Positions 31,062 to 38,993 of a stretch of 48,315 nucleotides of DNA are shown here, in pieces. The position numbers were made by a program, and so were the translations under genes. The DNA lies in the NCBI GenBank assembly GCA_017540565.1, contig JAFYAU010000002.1, positions 1 to 48,315 on the forward strand, read 5' to 3'. The DNA comes from Oscillospiraceae bacterium (GTDB taxonomy: Bacteria; Bacillota; Clostridia; Oscillospirales; Oscillospiraceae). The notes under the pieces were generated by a model, which was not told where the DNA came from, did not search any database, and saw only the letters and a program-made list of their open reading frames with translations. The first letter of the stretch is position 1; each line of letters begins with the position of its first letter.

Positions 31062-31814
31062 TCACTCCTTGCCGGCGTACAGCGCCGGATCGTCGTAAAT
31101 GGTGTGAAAGCGCAGGGGATTCAGCAGACGGAACAGGGTGCGCCTCTGACCGCCGATGTCCTCCCGGTTCATCATGGAAAAGCCGCGGAAGGGCGGCATG
31201 TACGTCACGATGTCGTTGCCGATGGCGAAGTTGCGGCACTCGACGTACAGGGAGGCCAGGTACTTTTTCAGGCGTTCCTCCCCGCCTTTCCTCGCCTGGA
31301 AGGGGCGCACGCTGCCGAAGGTGAACACGTGGGAGCGCAGGCCGAAGTTGTAGTTCAGGTCCTGGCAGCACAGCATGGCCTGCCCGGAGCCCAGGGACCA
31401 GCCGACGATCTCCGTCTCGGCCGTCGGATGCGCCTCCATCAGCGCGCTCCAGCCGTCCCGGATCTCGTGTTTGATGCTCTTGTACATGTTCCCCCAGCCG
31501 TGGTGCACGTACAGGGTCAGGGGCGCCCCGTCGAAATCGAAGGCGTCGTAGTACTTGCTGGAGAACTCCGCCACGTTGGAGAACCAGTCCGAGCCTCCGT
31601 TCGTCTTCTGGAAGTTGATCTGGATCACGTTCCGGTCCGGCTCGAAGTGCATCTCGTAGTTGACCTCGTTGCGGATACCCAGGAACCGGGCCAGCTTACC
31701 GGACTCGTAGGTCTTGGCCGTGTACCGGATCGGCCGCCTGGCCTTCCCCGTATGGTTGTAGTCCTCGCTGGTGTCGATGAAATACTGCTGGTAGTCCAGC
31801 CGGCGGTACGCCAC
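31062..31814 (-). CDS. Lipase-like alpha/beta hydrolase (class 3 lipase type)
   Basis: About 250 aa. The nucleophile elbow is EIVGWSLGSGQAMLC (serine in GWSLG). An aspartate in NDIVTYMPP and a histidine in RFHTIYDD are candidates for the rest of the triad, as in class 3 lipases. I choose a GTG start at 31814: GGAAGGGG lies 8 nt upstream, and the promoter TTGCCA-17-CATAAT at 31850-31878 places transcription start below the TTG at 31850 that would otherwise open the frame. No signal peptide is seen, so it is cytoplasmic. Confidence 0.78.
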   Translation of the reverse strand: MAYRRLDYQQYFIDTSEDYNHTGKARRPIRYTAKTYESGKLARFLGIRNEVNYEMHFEPDRNVIQINFQKTNGGSDWFSNVAEFSSKYYDAFDFDGAPLTLYVHHGWGNMYKSIKHEIRDGWSALMEAHPTAETEIVGWSLGSGQAMLCCQDLNYNFGLRSHVFTFGSVRPFQARKGGEERLKKYLASLYVECRNFAIGNDIVTYMPPFRGFSMMNREDIGGQRRTLFRLLNPLRFHTIYDDPALYAGKE

Positions 31815-31849
31815 TTGCTCATCCCCTTCCGCCTGTCGTGTCTTTGTCA

Positions 31850-31878
31850 ATTATGCCACACCCGCGCCGCGATGGCAA
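31850..31878 (-). promoter_or_regulatory. Promoter of the lipase-FAD oxidoreductase unit
   Basis: On the minus strand TTGCCA (31878-31873), a 17-bp spacer and CATAAT (31855-31850). It fixes the start of the hydrolase gene downstream of 31843. Confidence 0.65.
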
Positions 31879-31891
31879 GGGCGGGCGGGAA

Positions 31892-31921
31892 TTGACGGTG
31901 TGCCGCCCCCGCTGATATAAT
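31892..31921 (+). promoter_or_regulatory. Promoter of the NusG-II/Gx/ApbE operon
   Basis: TTGACG (31892-31897), an 18-bp spacer and TATAAT (31916-31921), divergent from the lipase promoter. GGAGAGGGGG precedes the first start codon. Confidence 0.75.
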
Positions 31922-31978
31922 ATCCCCGGCGCGGCCGGGCCGGCCGCGCCGCGATCCTTTCGGAGAGGGGGAACGGCC

Positions 31979-32359
31979 ATGAAGGACCGGCGTCTGCGCA
32001 GAGCGGACCTCATACTGATCGCCATACTGCTCGCCGCGGGCGTCCTGATGTCGCTCGGGGCCGTGCTCCTGAGCCGGGACGGCGGGACCGTCGTCGTCCG
32101 CGTCGACGGCGAGGTCGTCGCCTCCTATCCTCTGTCCGAGGACCGCGAAGCGGAGATCGCCGGCGTGAACGGCGGTGTCAACCGTCTCGTGATCCGGGAC
32201 GGGAGCGCCAGGATTGAGGAGGCCTCCTGCCCCGACAGGCTGTGCGTCGGGATGGGCGTGATCCGCCGGGCGGGACAGAGCATCATCTGCCTGCCCAACC
32301 GGGTGGTCATCGAGATCGCGGGCTCCGGGGCGCCGGAGACCGACGCCGTTTCGGAATGA
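31979..32359 (+). CDS. NusG domain II-containing membrane-anchored protein
   Basis: A 126-aa protein with one N-terminal membrane helix (LILIAILLAAGVLMSLGAVL) and an outside domain of the NusG_II type: VVVRVDGEVVASYPLSEDRE, EEASCPDRLCVGMGVI and SIICLPNRVVIEIAG. Two close cysteines (CPDRLC) and a third (ICLPN) are typical. Despite the name it is not a transcription factor. It forms an operon with a Gx transporter and ApbE, an arrangement I associate with export or handling of flavin-modified redox proteins; the exact role is unknown. Confidence 0.88.
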   Translation: MKDRRLRRADLILIAILLAAGVLMSLGAVLLSRDGGTVVVRVDGEVVASYPLSEDREAEIAGVNGGVNRLVIRDGSARIEEASCPDRLCVGMGVIRRAGQSIICLPNRVVIEIAGSGAPETDAVSE

Positions 32360-32369
32360 GGTGGCCGCC

Positions 32370-32885
32370 ATGAAGAATCCTGCAAAAACCGTCGCACTGT
32401 ACGGCCTTCTCACCGCCCTTGCCCTGATCCTCAGCTGGCTCGAGGCGCAGATCCCCGCCTTCTTCGCCGTGCCCGGCGTGAAGCTGGGCCTGGCCAATCT
32501 GGCCGTGGTCACCGCCCTGTATCTGGCGGGTGCCCCGTGCGCCTGTGCGGTCAGCCTGCTGCGGATCGTCCTGGTCTCCGTCCTTTTCGGCAATTCCGCC
32601 GCCTTCGCCTACAGCCTGGCGGGCGGCGTATTCAGCCTTCTCGTCATGATCCTCCTGAAGAAGGCCGGGCGCTTCGGCACCGTCGCCGTCAGCGTCTGCG
32701 GAGGCGTCGCGCACGTCACCGCCCAGCTGGCAGCCGCCGCAGTCCTCACGGGCACGTCGGCTCTGGGCTGGTACCTGCCCGTTCTCTGGTTCTCCGGCAT
32801 CGCGGCCGGCGCGGTCATCGGCCTGATCGGCGGCGAACTCTGCCGCGCGCTGACCCGGGCGGGGCGGAAGGGGGAAAAGCTGTGA
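32370..32885 (+). CDS. Gx transporter family membrane protein (Hpre_diP_synt_I)
   Basis: About 171 aa with five or six membrane helices (VALYGLLTALALILSWLEAQ, LANLAVVTALYLAGAPCACA, LAGGVFSLLVMILL, VSVCGGVAHVTAQLAAAAVL, WFSGIAAGAVIGLIGG). The conserved stretch IPAFFAVPGVKLGLANLAV is typical of this ECF-S-like family, often misnamed heptaprenyl diphosphate synthase component I. The ATG at 32370 follows GAGGTG; a GTG at 32361 is the alternative. It overlaps apbE by 4 nt. It may move flavin or a quinone-related precursor. Confidence 0.85.
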   Translation: MKNPAKTVALYGLLTALALILSWLEAQIPAFFAVPGVKLGLANLAVVTALYLAGAPCACAVSLLRIVLVSVLFGNSAAFAYSLAGGVFSLLVMILLKKAGRFGTVAVSVCGGVAHVTAQLAAAAVLTGTSALGWYLPVLWFSGIAAGAVIGLIGGELCRALTRAGRKGEKL

Positions 32886-33907
32886 GACGTTTCCTCTGTG
32901 CAGCTCTGGCCGTCCTTCTGCTGTTCCTGTCCGCCGGCTGTTCCGGTCCTTCCGCGAAAGACGCCCCCGCCGTACGGGAGCTGTTCGCCATGGACACCTA
33001 TATGACCCTCACCTGTTACGGAGAGAACGCGGAGGAGGCGCTGGACGCCGCCGAGGCGGAGATCCGGAGGCTGGACGCGCTCCTCAGCACCGGAAGCCCC
33101 GACAGCGAGGTCTCCCGGCTGAACCGGGACGGCGGCGGAGAACTGTCCGAAGATACCCTGGCGCTCGTAAAGGCCGCACTCGCCGCGTATGAGGATACCG
33201 GCGGCGCCTTCGATATCACGGTCCTGCCCCTGATGGAGCTCTGGGGCTTCCCCTCCGGGGCGCTCCATGTGCCCTCCGATGAGGAACTGGCGCAGGCCCT
33301 GGCCGTCACCGGGTCCGGCAGGCTCTCCCTGGGCGGGAACATCCTTTCCCTGGAGCCCGGGACGGAGATCGACCTGGGCGGCATCGCCAAGGGCTACGCC
33401 TCCGCCCGCCTGATGGACCTCTTCCGCTCCTTCGGCGTCGAACACGCGATCGTCTCCCTGGGCGGCAACGTCCAGTGCCTCGGGGCCAAGCCGGACGGCA
33501 GCCTCTGGCGGTGCGGGATCCGGGATCCGGAAGCGGAAAAGGCCGATGAGCTCGCGGGGATCCTCACCGTCCGCGACACTGCGGTGATCACCTCCGGTCC
33601 GTACGAGCGGAAGCTCACCGATCCGGACACGGGACAGGCCTATCATCACATCCTCGACCCATCCACGGGCCGTCCGGCGGATACCGGCCTGGCCTCCGTC
33701 ACCATCGTGAGCGCGGACGGCGCGCTGGCCGACGCCCTGTCCACCGCCTGCTTCGTCATGGGTCCGGAGAAAGCGGAGGCCTTTTGGCGGGAGCGTCCGG
33801 AGACGTTCGACATGATCCTCATCCTGGCCGACGGCAGCATGCTCGTCACCGAGGGGATCGCCGGCGCGTTCTCCTCCTCCCGTTCCTTTACCGTGATCCG
33901 GGAATAA
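32882..33907 (+). CDS. apbE: FAD:protein FMN transferase ApbE (lipoprotein)
   Basis: A 341-aa enzyme that attaches FMN covalently to a threonine of target redox proteins outside the membrane. The GTG start (32882) overlaps the previous stop. A lipoprotein signal (FLCAALAVLLLFLSAGC) places the mature protein on the outer membrane face. ApbE motifs are AMDTYMTLT, IDLGGIAKGYASARLMDLF, VSLGGNVQCLG, and HHILDPSTGRPADTGLASVT with the magnesium-binding aspartate region after it. The operon has no visible FMN-bind target gene, so its substrate protein is elsewhere. Confidence 0.95.
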   Translation: MRRFLCAALAVLLLFLSAGCSGPSAKDAPAVRELFAMDTYMTLTCYGENAEEALDAAEAEIRRLDALLSTGSPDSEVSRLNRDGGGELSEDTLALVKAALAAYEDTGGAFDITVLPLMELWGFPSGALHVPSDEELAQALAVTGSGRLSLGGNILSLEPGTEIDLGGIAKGYASARLMDLFRSFGVEHAIVSLGGNVQCLGAKPDGSLWRCGIRDPEAEKADELAGILTVRDTAVITSGPYERKLTDPDTGQAYHHILDPSTGRPADTGLASVTIVSADGALADALSTACFVMGPEKAEAFWRERPETFDMILILADGSMLVTEGIAGAFSSSRSFTVIRE

Positions 33908-33921
33908 CCCCCCTGCAGTTC

Positions 33922-33957
33922 ATCACCCCCGTCCATGTCCGGACGGGGGTGATTTTT
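33922..33957. terminator. Terminator shared by apbE and the MocR gene
   Basis: ATCACCCCCGTCC pairs with GGACGGGGGTGAT (33922-33934 with 33941-33953), with TTTT after it on the + strand. The MocR stop codon at 33956-33958 touches it. Confidence 0.88.
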
Positions 33958-35038
33958 ACAGCGCTTTCCTCTTCTGCCGGCGCACCCGGCTGATATGCCG
34001 CTCGAAGTCCCCTCCACGCAGCAGTTCGGCCAGCACGTACTGCTCGAACAGGGGCACGGTGCAGGAGTAGAAGCCCAGCTTCTCCTCGTATCTCTCCGCG
34101 AGGCGCTCCGGGAGCAGCATGTAACCCACGCGCACCGAGGGCGCGATCGTCTTCGAGAATGTATTTATGTAAACTGTTCGGGATCCCCGGTCCATCGCGA
34201 ACAGGGAGTCCTCCGGCTTCTGGCTGACGGCCAGTTCGGAATCGTAGTTGTCCTCCACCAGCACGGCGTCCCTGGCTTCCGCCCACCGGATGTACTCGTG
34301 CTTCTTCGAGGCGCCAGCCGTGACCCCGCTGGGATAGCTGTTGAAGGGCGTGACGTGCAGGAGACCCGCCTCCGACCGCTCCAGCGCCTCCGTCGGGATC
34401 CCCTCCGGGCCGAGCCGGAGAAGCTCGCACTTCACGCCGAACGACGCGTACACCTTCCTGATCTTGGAATAGGAAGGGTCCTCCAGGGCGAACACGCGGT
34501 CACGGCCGAACAGCTGGGCGATCAGGCCGTACAGGTATTCCGCGCCGGATCCGACGACGATCCTGTCCGACGGCACCTCGATGCCGCGGCTCCGGATCAG
34601 GTACCTGCTGATCTCCTCCCTCAGCTCCGCGCACCCGCGGTTCGGGGACTTGACGAGGATCCTGTCCCCCTGGTCCAGCAGGACCTTGCGCAAGGTCCGG
34701 GCCAGCACGGAATACGGGAACTCCCCCGCCATGTGGGCTTCCGGCTCCCGCGGCGCGGGCGCCGGCCCGGCGCTGCCCGGCACGCGGACGTCCCCCGCCT
34801 GCCGGTAGGCGACGAAGCATCCGCTCCTCTCGCGGGATTCCACGTATCCCTCCTCCTCCAGCAGGTCCAGCGCGTGCTGCACCGTGATCACGCTGACCCC
34901 GGTCTCCTCCGCCGTCACCCGCTTGGAAGGGAGCTTGCTCCCCGGGGGATATACCCCCGCTACGATGTCCCGCACCAGGTGCCGGTACAGCTGGATGTAC
35001 GCCGGGACCGCCGTCTCTCTGTCGATCTGGTAATTCAT
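33956..35038 (-). CDS. MocR-type (GntR/aminotransferase) regulator, C-terminally short
   Basis: A 360-aa regulator. It has an N-terminal GntR winged helix (AYIQLYRHLVRDIVAGVYPP, KLPSKRVTAEETGVSVITVQ) and a class I aminotransferase-like domain with the PLP lysine in YINTFSKTIAPSVRVGY. MocR proteins are usually near 450-480 aa. This one stops at SRVRRQKRKAL, where others continue for another 80-100 residues, right at the shared terminator. It may be a truncated, altered or natural short form. It is divergent from an ECF S component with a palindromic operator between them, as for PdxR-like vitamin B6 control. Confidence 0.85.
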   Translation of the reverse strand: MNYQIDRETAVPAYIQLYRHLVRDIVAGVYPPGSKLPSKRVTAEETGVSVITVQHALDLLEEEGYVESRERSGCFVAYRQAGDVRVPGSAGPAPAPREPEAHMAGEFPYSVLARTLRKVLLDQGDRILVKSPNRGCAELREEISRYLIRSRGIEVPSDRIVVGSGAEYLYGLIAQLFGRDRVFALEDPSYSKIRKVYASFGVKCELLRLGPEGIPTEALERSEAGLLHVTPFNSYPSGVTAGASKKHEYIRWAEARDAVLVEDNYDSELAVSQKPEDSLFAMDRGSRTVYINTFSKTIAPSVRVGYMLLPERLAERYEEKLGFYSCTVPLFEQYVLAELLRGGDFERHISRVRRQKRKAL

Positions 35039-35073
35039 CTGGTTATATAAAACACTCCTGAACTGGGTATTTC

Positions 35074-35096
35074 TATATGATCAAAACGATCATATA
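35074..35096. promoter_or_regulatory. Palindromic operator between the MocR and ECF genes
   Basis: TATATGATC-aaaac-GATCATATA is a perfect 9-bp inverted repeat with a 5-bp centre in the 99-bp divergent intergenic region. It is a likely site for the MocR/GntR regulator. Confidence 0.65.
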
Positions 35097-35137
35097 CTTG
35101 CCACATCCAAAAGTCAAGAAGAAACGAGGGACCGCAT

Positions 35138-35671
35138 ATGTCGCACGCAAAAAGCGGCAGAGCCGTCACCGTCCGTCTGACCGTGACCGCCCTGCTGATG
35201 GCCATGAATATCGCATTGAGCTCCTTCGGTGTCCCCGTGCCCGGCGGACACCTGTATCTGAACGACGTCGTCATCTGCCTGGCGGCGCTCCTGCTGAATC
35301 CGGTGGAAGCGTTCGTCGTGGGCGGCATCGGCGCCTTCCTGGGGGACTTTTTCTTCTATCCCGCCCCCATGTTCGTCTCCCTGGTGACCCACGGTCTCCA
35401 GGCGGTCGTGATCTCCCTGATCGCCCGCCAGACGCTGGGCCGGAAGCCCCGTCTGGAATCCGTGATTGGCGTCGCCGTCGGCGCCGTGATCATGGTGGCC
35501 GGCTACTCCCTGGGCCGGGCCTATGTCTACAGCACGCCCGAATACGCGCTGCTGAAGCTCCCGTTCCAGATCCTGCAGGCCGCCGTGGGCGCCGTGCTCG
35601 GCACGCTGCTGTGCTGGAGGTTCGGCGTGCGGAAGCTGTTCTTCCGGACCCTGGGCGAGCCGCTCCCCTGA
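35138..35671 (+). CDS. ECF transporter S component (possible pyridoxine type)
   Basis: A 177-aa integral membrane protein with the fold of vitamin-binding S components: RLTVTALLMAMNIALSSFGV, HLYLNDVVICLAALLLNPVE, GGIGAFLGDFFFYPAPMF and LVTHGLQAVVISLIARQTLG. The N-terminal alanine-rich helix and the FLGDFF segment are typical. It would pair with a shared EcfAA'T module encoded elsewhere. The divergent MocR regulator is PLP-dependent, so uptake of vitamin B6 (PdxU-like) is a reasonable inference, but the substrate is not shown by sequence. Confidence 0.85.
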   Translation: MSHAKSGRAVTVRLTVTALLMAMNIALSSFGVPVPGGHLYLNDVVICLAALLLNPVEAFVVGGIGAFLGDFFFYPAPMFVSLVTHGLQAVVISLIARQTLGRKPRLESVIGVAVGAVIMVAGYSLGRAYVYSTPEYALLKLPFQILQAAVGAVLGTLLCWRFGVRKLFFRTLGEPLP

Positions 35672-35672
35672 C

Positions 35673-36155
35673 CTACAGCTCGATGTAATAGACGCAGATG
35701 TCCTCGTAGTGTCCGTCCTTCATCAGGAAGCCGCCGGGGATCGTCCCCAGAAGGCGGAACCCGACCCGCTCGTACAGATGGCGGGCATGGACGTTGGACG
35801 CCACGACGGCGTTGAACTGGAGCAGGCGGAAGCCGTGCTCCCTGCCCTTCGCGACGCTGTCCAGCACCAGTTTCTCCCCGATGTGCTCGCCGCGGCAGGC
35901 GCGGTCCACCGCGTAGCTGGCGTTGGCGATGTGCCCGCAGCGCCCCTCGTTGTTGGGGTGCAGGATGTACAGGCCCCGCACGCGGTCCTCCCCGTCCACG
36001 GCCACCGCCGAGACGGTCTGGCGCGCGAAGAACTCCGCGCCTTTCCGTTCGTCCAGGCAGTCCAGCTGGGGATAGGCGACGCCGTCCTCCACGATCTGGT
36101 TCCAGATCTCCACCATGCGGGGGATGTCCTTCTCCGTATATTCTCTGACAGTCAT
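35673..36155 (-). CDS. GNAT-family N-acetyltransferase (phosphinothricin-type)
   Basis: A 160-aa acetyltransferase. It starts MTVREYTEKDIPRMVEIWNQ, with the acetyl-CoA loop in ACRGEHIGEKLVLDSVAKG and the C-terminal ASNVHARHLYERVGFRLLGT typical of GNATs. GAAAGGAG precedes the ATG. It converges with the ECF gene, and the two stops are adjacent. The substrate is unknown. Confidence 0.88.
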   Translation of the reverse strand: MTVREYTEKDIPRMVEIWNQIVEDGVAYPQLDCLDERKGAEFFARQTVSAVAVDGEDRVRGLYILHPNNEGRCGHIANASYAVDRACRGEHIGEKLVLDSVAKGREHGFRLLQFNAVVASNVHARHLYERVGFRLLGTIPGGFLMKDGHYEDICVYYIEL

Positions 36156-36316
36156 GGCTGTTCTCCTTTCGTCTCCGCGGCCCGCCGGCCGCGGAGATCT
36201 TTTCTTCTCCGAAACGCCGTTTTCCGTTTACAAGCCTCTCCGCCTGTGGTAAAACCTTCTTGTATATTGTATACATATCATATCACAAGAAATGAAACCG
36301 TAAAGGAGTTCCCTCC

Positions 36317-37369
36317 ATGAACAGACTTTCCTTCGCCTCGGACTACGCGTCCGGGTGCCATCCCGAGGTCCTGCGCCGCCTGACGGAGACCAATCTCAGC
36401 CGCTCCGCCGGATACGGGCTCGACGAATACTCCGAAGACGCCCGGGAGAAGATCCGGCAGGCCTGCCGGGCCCCGGAGGCCGACGTCTTCTTTCTGGCCG
36501 GCGGCACGCAGGCCAACGCCGTCGTGATCGGATGTCTGCTGAACCCTTGGCAGGGCGTGATCTCCGCGGAGACCGGGCACGTCTGCGGCCACGAGGCCGG
36601 CGCGGTCGAAGCCGGCGGCCACAAGGTCCTGACGCTCCCCCAGCGGGAGGGCCGTCTGTCGGCGGAGGACGTCCGCCGGCTGCTGGAGCGCTTCCGCGCC
36701 GACGAGGCCCGGGACCACCTGGTGGAGCCGGGCATGGTCTATATCTCCCAGCCCACCGAATCCGGGACCCTGTACTCCCTCGCGGAGCTGGCGGAGCTCA
36801 GCGCCGTCTGCCGGGAATACGGCATCCCGCTGTACGCCGACGGGGCCCGGCTGGCCTACGCCCTGGGCGCGCCGGAGAACGACGTGACGCTGCCGGACCT
36901 GGCCCGTCTGTGCGACGCCTTCTATATCGGGGGGACCAAGTGCGGCGCCCTGTTCGGCGAGGCCGTGGTCTTTCCCCGGCACGGTACCGTACCTCATTTC
37001 TTTACGATGATCAAGCAGCGCGGCGCGCTGCTGGCCAAGGGCTTCGCCGCCGGCGTCCAGTTCGGCGCCCTGTTCACGGACGGCCTGTATGAGCGGATCG
37101 GCCGTCACGGGACCGAGGCCGCCGCGCGCATCCGCGCCGGCCTTGCCGCCTGCGGATACCCGCTGCTCATCGACGCTCCGACCAACCAGGTCTTCCCGGT
37201 CCTCACTCCGGCCCAGGAGGAGGCGCTGCGGAAGGAGGTCGACATGACCTTCTGGGAGACGCTGGACGACGGCCGGTCCGTCATGCGCCTGGCCGCCGAC
37301 TGGGCGACCCGGGAGGAGGACGTCGGCCGGCTGCTGGAGGCCTTCCGCCGCTGCGCGGATCTGAGATGA
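36317..37369 (+). CDS. Low-specificity L-threonine aldolase-like PLP enzyme
   Basis: A 350-aa fold-type I enzyme of the beta-eliminating lyase group. It starts SFASDYASGCHPEVLRRL, with the PLP-binding FFLAGGTQANAVVIG, the aspartate in IPLYADGARLAYALG and the PLP lysine in FYIGGTKCGALFGEAVVF. These match threonine aldolases, which split threonine or allo-threonine to glycine and acetaldehyde. AAAGGAG lies upstream. The promoter region has a GTATAC-centred dyad (36262-36275) that could bind a GntR-type regulator. Confidence 0.88.
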   Translation: MNRLSFASDYASGCHPEVLRRLTETNLSRSAGYGLDEYSEDAREKIRQACRAPEADVFFLAGGTQANAVVIGCLLNPWQGVISAETGHVCGHEAGAVEAGGHKVLTLPQREGRLSAEDVRRLLERFRADEARDHLVEPGMVYISQPTESGTLYSLAELAELSAVCREYGIPLYADGARLAYALGAPENDVTLPDLARLCDAFYIGGTKCGALFGEAVVFPRHGTVPHFFTMIKQRGALLAKGFAAGVQFGALFTDGLYERIGRHGTEAAARIRAGLAACGYPLLIDAPTNQVFPVLTPAQEEALRKEVDMTFWETLDDGRSVMRLAADWATREEDVGRLLEAFRRCADLR

Positions 37370-37381
37370 ATATCTTCCACC

Positions 37382-37427
37382 ATTCGGACCGAATGACCAG
37401 GATTATCTTTCTCAATTCGGACCGAAT
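37382..37427. repeat. Two identical 13-bp palindromes
   Basis: ATTCGGACCGAAT occurs at 37382-37394 and 37415-37427. Each is a palindrome around a central A, and the centres are 33 bp apart, about three helical turns. They lie between two convergent genes, where a promoter operator is not expected. Confidence 0.75.
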
Positions 37428-37454
37428 AATCAGGAAAAACCGCAATAGATAAGA

Positions 37455-37492
37455 CTGCGGCGGAACGCATGTTCCTCCGCAGTCCTTTTCTT
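37455..37492. terminator. Terminator between the aldolase and exonuclease III genes
   Basis: ACTGCGGCGGAAC pairs with GTTCCTCCGCAGT (one mismatch), followed by CCTTTTCTTTT on the + strand. Confidence 0.8.
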
Positions 37493-37517
37493 TTCCGTAT
37501 GTTCCGCCGGACCGCCG

Positions 37518-38273
37518 TCAGTCCGAGAGGATCAGTTCCACCGGGCAGTGGTCCGAGCCCTCCACGGAGCTGTGGATCGACGCGCCGGCGATGCGGTCCT
37601 TCAGCTTCTCCGACACGAGGAAGTAGTCGATGCGCCATCCGGCGTTGTTCTGCCTGGCGTGGAAGCGGTAGGACCACCAGGAGTAGGCGCCGGTCTCGTC
37701 CGGATGCAGGAACCGGAAGGAGTCCACGAACCCGGCCTCCAGCAGCCGCGTCATCTTCTCCCGCTCCTCGTCGGTGAATCCGGCGTTGGTGCGGTTGGTC
37801 TTCGGGTTCTTCAGGTCGATCTCCTGATGGGCCACGTTCAGGTCCCCGCAGAGGACCGCGGGCTTGGTCCCGTCGAGCTCCGTCAGATACCGGCGGAGGT
37901 CGTCCTCCCACCGCATCCGGTAGTCCAGCCTTTTCAGGCCGTCCTGGGAGTTGGGCACGTAGGCGTCGACCAGGAAGAAGTCCGCGAACTCGGCCGTGAT
38001 GAGCCGGCCCTCGTGGTCGTGCTCGTCCACGCCCATGCCGTACGTCACGCGCAGGGGCGGCACTCTCGTATAGACCGCCGTGCCCGAATATCCCTTCTTC
38101 TCCGCGTAGTTCCAGAAGGATTCGTATCCGTCGAAGGCCAGATCCAGCTGGCCGGCCTGCAGCTTCGTCTCCTGCAGGCAGAACACGTCCGCGTCCAGCG
38201 CCTGAAAGACGCCGGCAAAGCCCTTGCCCGCGGCCGCCCGCAGTCCGTTCACGTTCCAGGAGATCAGTTTCAT
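37518..38273 (-). CDS. xth: Exodeoxyribonuclease III
   Basis: A 251-aa AP endonuclease/3'-exonuclease of base excision repair. It starts MKLISWNVNGLRAAAGKGF, with the metal-binding glutamate in CLQETKL, VLCGDLNVAHQEIDLKNP, the active-site region RIDYFLVS and the C-terminal SDHCPVELIL. The length is normal. The ATG overlaps the stop of the upstream esterase gene (ATGA), so the two are coupled. Confidence 0.96.
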   Translation of the reverse strand: MKLISWNVNGLRAAAGKGFAGVFQALDADVFCLQETKLQAGQLDLAFDGYESFWNYAEKKGYSGTAVYTRVPPLRVTYGMGVDEHDHEGRLITAEFADFFLVDAYVPNSQDGLKRLDYRMRWEDDLRRYLTELDGTKPAVLCGDLNVAHQEIDLKNPKTNRTNAGFTDEEREKMTRLLEAGFVDSFRFLHPDETGAYSWWSYRFHARQNNAGWRIDYFLVSEKLKDRIAGASIHSSVEGSDHCPVELILSD

Positions 38274-38980
38274 CCGTTCTTCCCCTCTCCCTTCGCCAGG
38301 AGGTCCATGCACCGGGCAAACGCCCGGGCGGTCCTCCGGTCCGGCTCTCTGAAATGATTGCCCTCGTTCCACTCCAGGACGCACGGCGTCCCGTGCCGCT
38401 CCCGCAGCGTCTTTTCCGTCCGGCGGATGCAGTCGCCCACCGCGGCCATCACCCGGTTTTTCGTCCGCTCCTCGCGGTCGCCCAGGCTCAGGTACACGGC
38501 GCGCGCACAGGGAGCGGAGGCCTCCGCGAATCCGGTCCATCCGGGGAACCAGACGGACGGGGATGCCGCGGCCGCGGCCGCGAAATCCCGGCACCGCCAG
38601 ACGCTCCACAGGGCGAAGAGCCCCGCCAGCGAGTACCCGCCGATGACCGCGGGCACGGTCTCCGAAAGTCCGTACCGGCTCCTCAGGTCCGGGAGCAGTT
38701 CCTCCCGGACGTACGACAGGGTCCGTTCCGCCTCTCCGCCGAAGGGCTCCTTCCCGAACGCGGGCGGGGCCGGCCACGGCGACAGGTCCCGGTTCCAGTC
38801 CTTCGTCTCGAAGGCGGCCATCAGGAAGTGCCGTCCCGTCATCTCCGCGATCAGGTCCGCCTCGCGGGCCGTCTCCTCCCCTTCCCGGGCGTCTATGGGC
38901 TGTATCAGGAGGAAGGCGGGGTCCTGCTTCCGGAAGATCCGGCATTTCCTCCCCGCCGCGGTCATCACCTCTGCGTCCAC
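38270..38980 (-). CDS. Alpha/beta hydrolase (putative esterase)
   Basis: A 236-aa hydrolase of the esterase-D-like type. The nucleophile elbow is VIGGYSLAGLFALWS (serine in GYSLA), with SPSVWFPGW after it. A histidine near the end (WNEGNHFREPD) probably completes the triad. The GTG at 38980 has AAGGAGAT about 8 nt upstream; an internal ATG at 38965 is the alternative. No signal peptide is seen. It lies between a P1 peptidase and exonuclease III genes. The substrate is unknown. Confidence 0.78.
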   Translation of the reverse strand: MDAEVMTAAGRKCRIFRKQDPAFLLIQPIDAREGEETAREADLIAEMTGRHFLMAAFETKDWNRDLSPWPAPPAFGKEPFGGEAERTLSYVREELLPDLRSRYGLSETVPAVIGGYSLAGLFALWSVWRCRDFAAAAAASPSVWFPGWTGFAEASAPCARAVYLSLGDREERTKNRVMAAVGDCIRRTEKTLRERHGTPCVLEWNEGNHFREPDRRTARAFARCMDLLAKGEGKNG

Positions 38981-38993
38981 TGCGTCATCTCCT

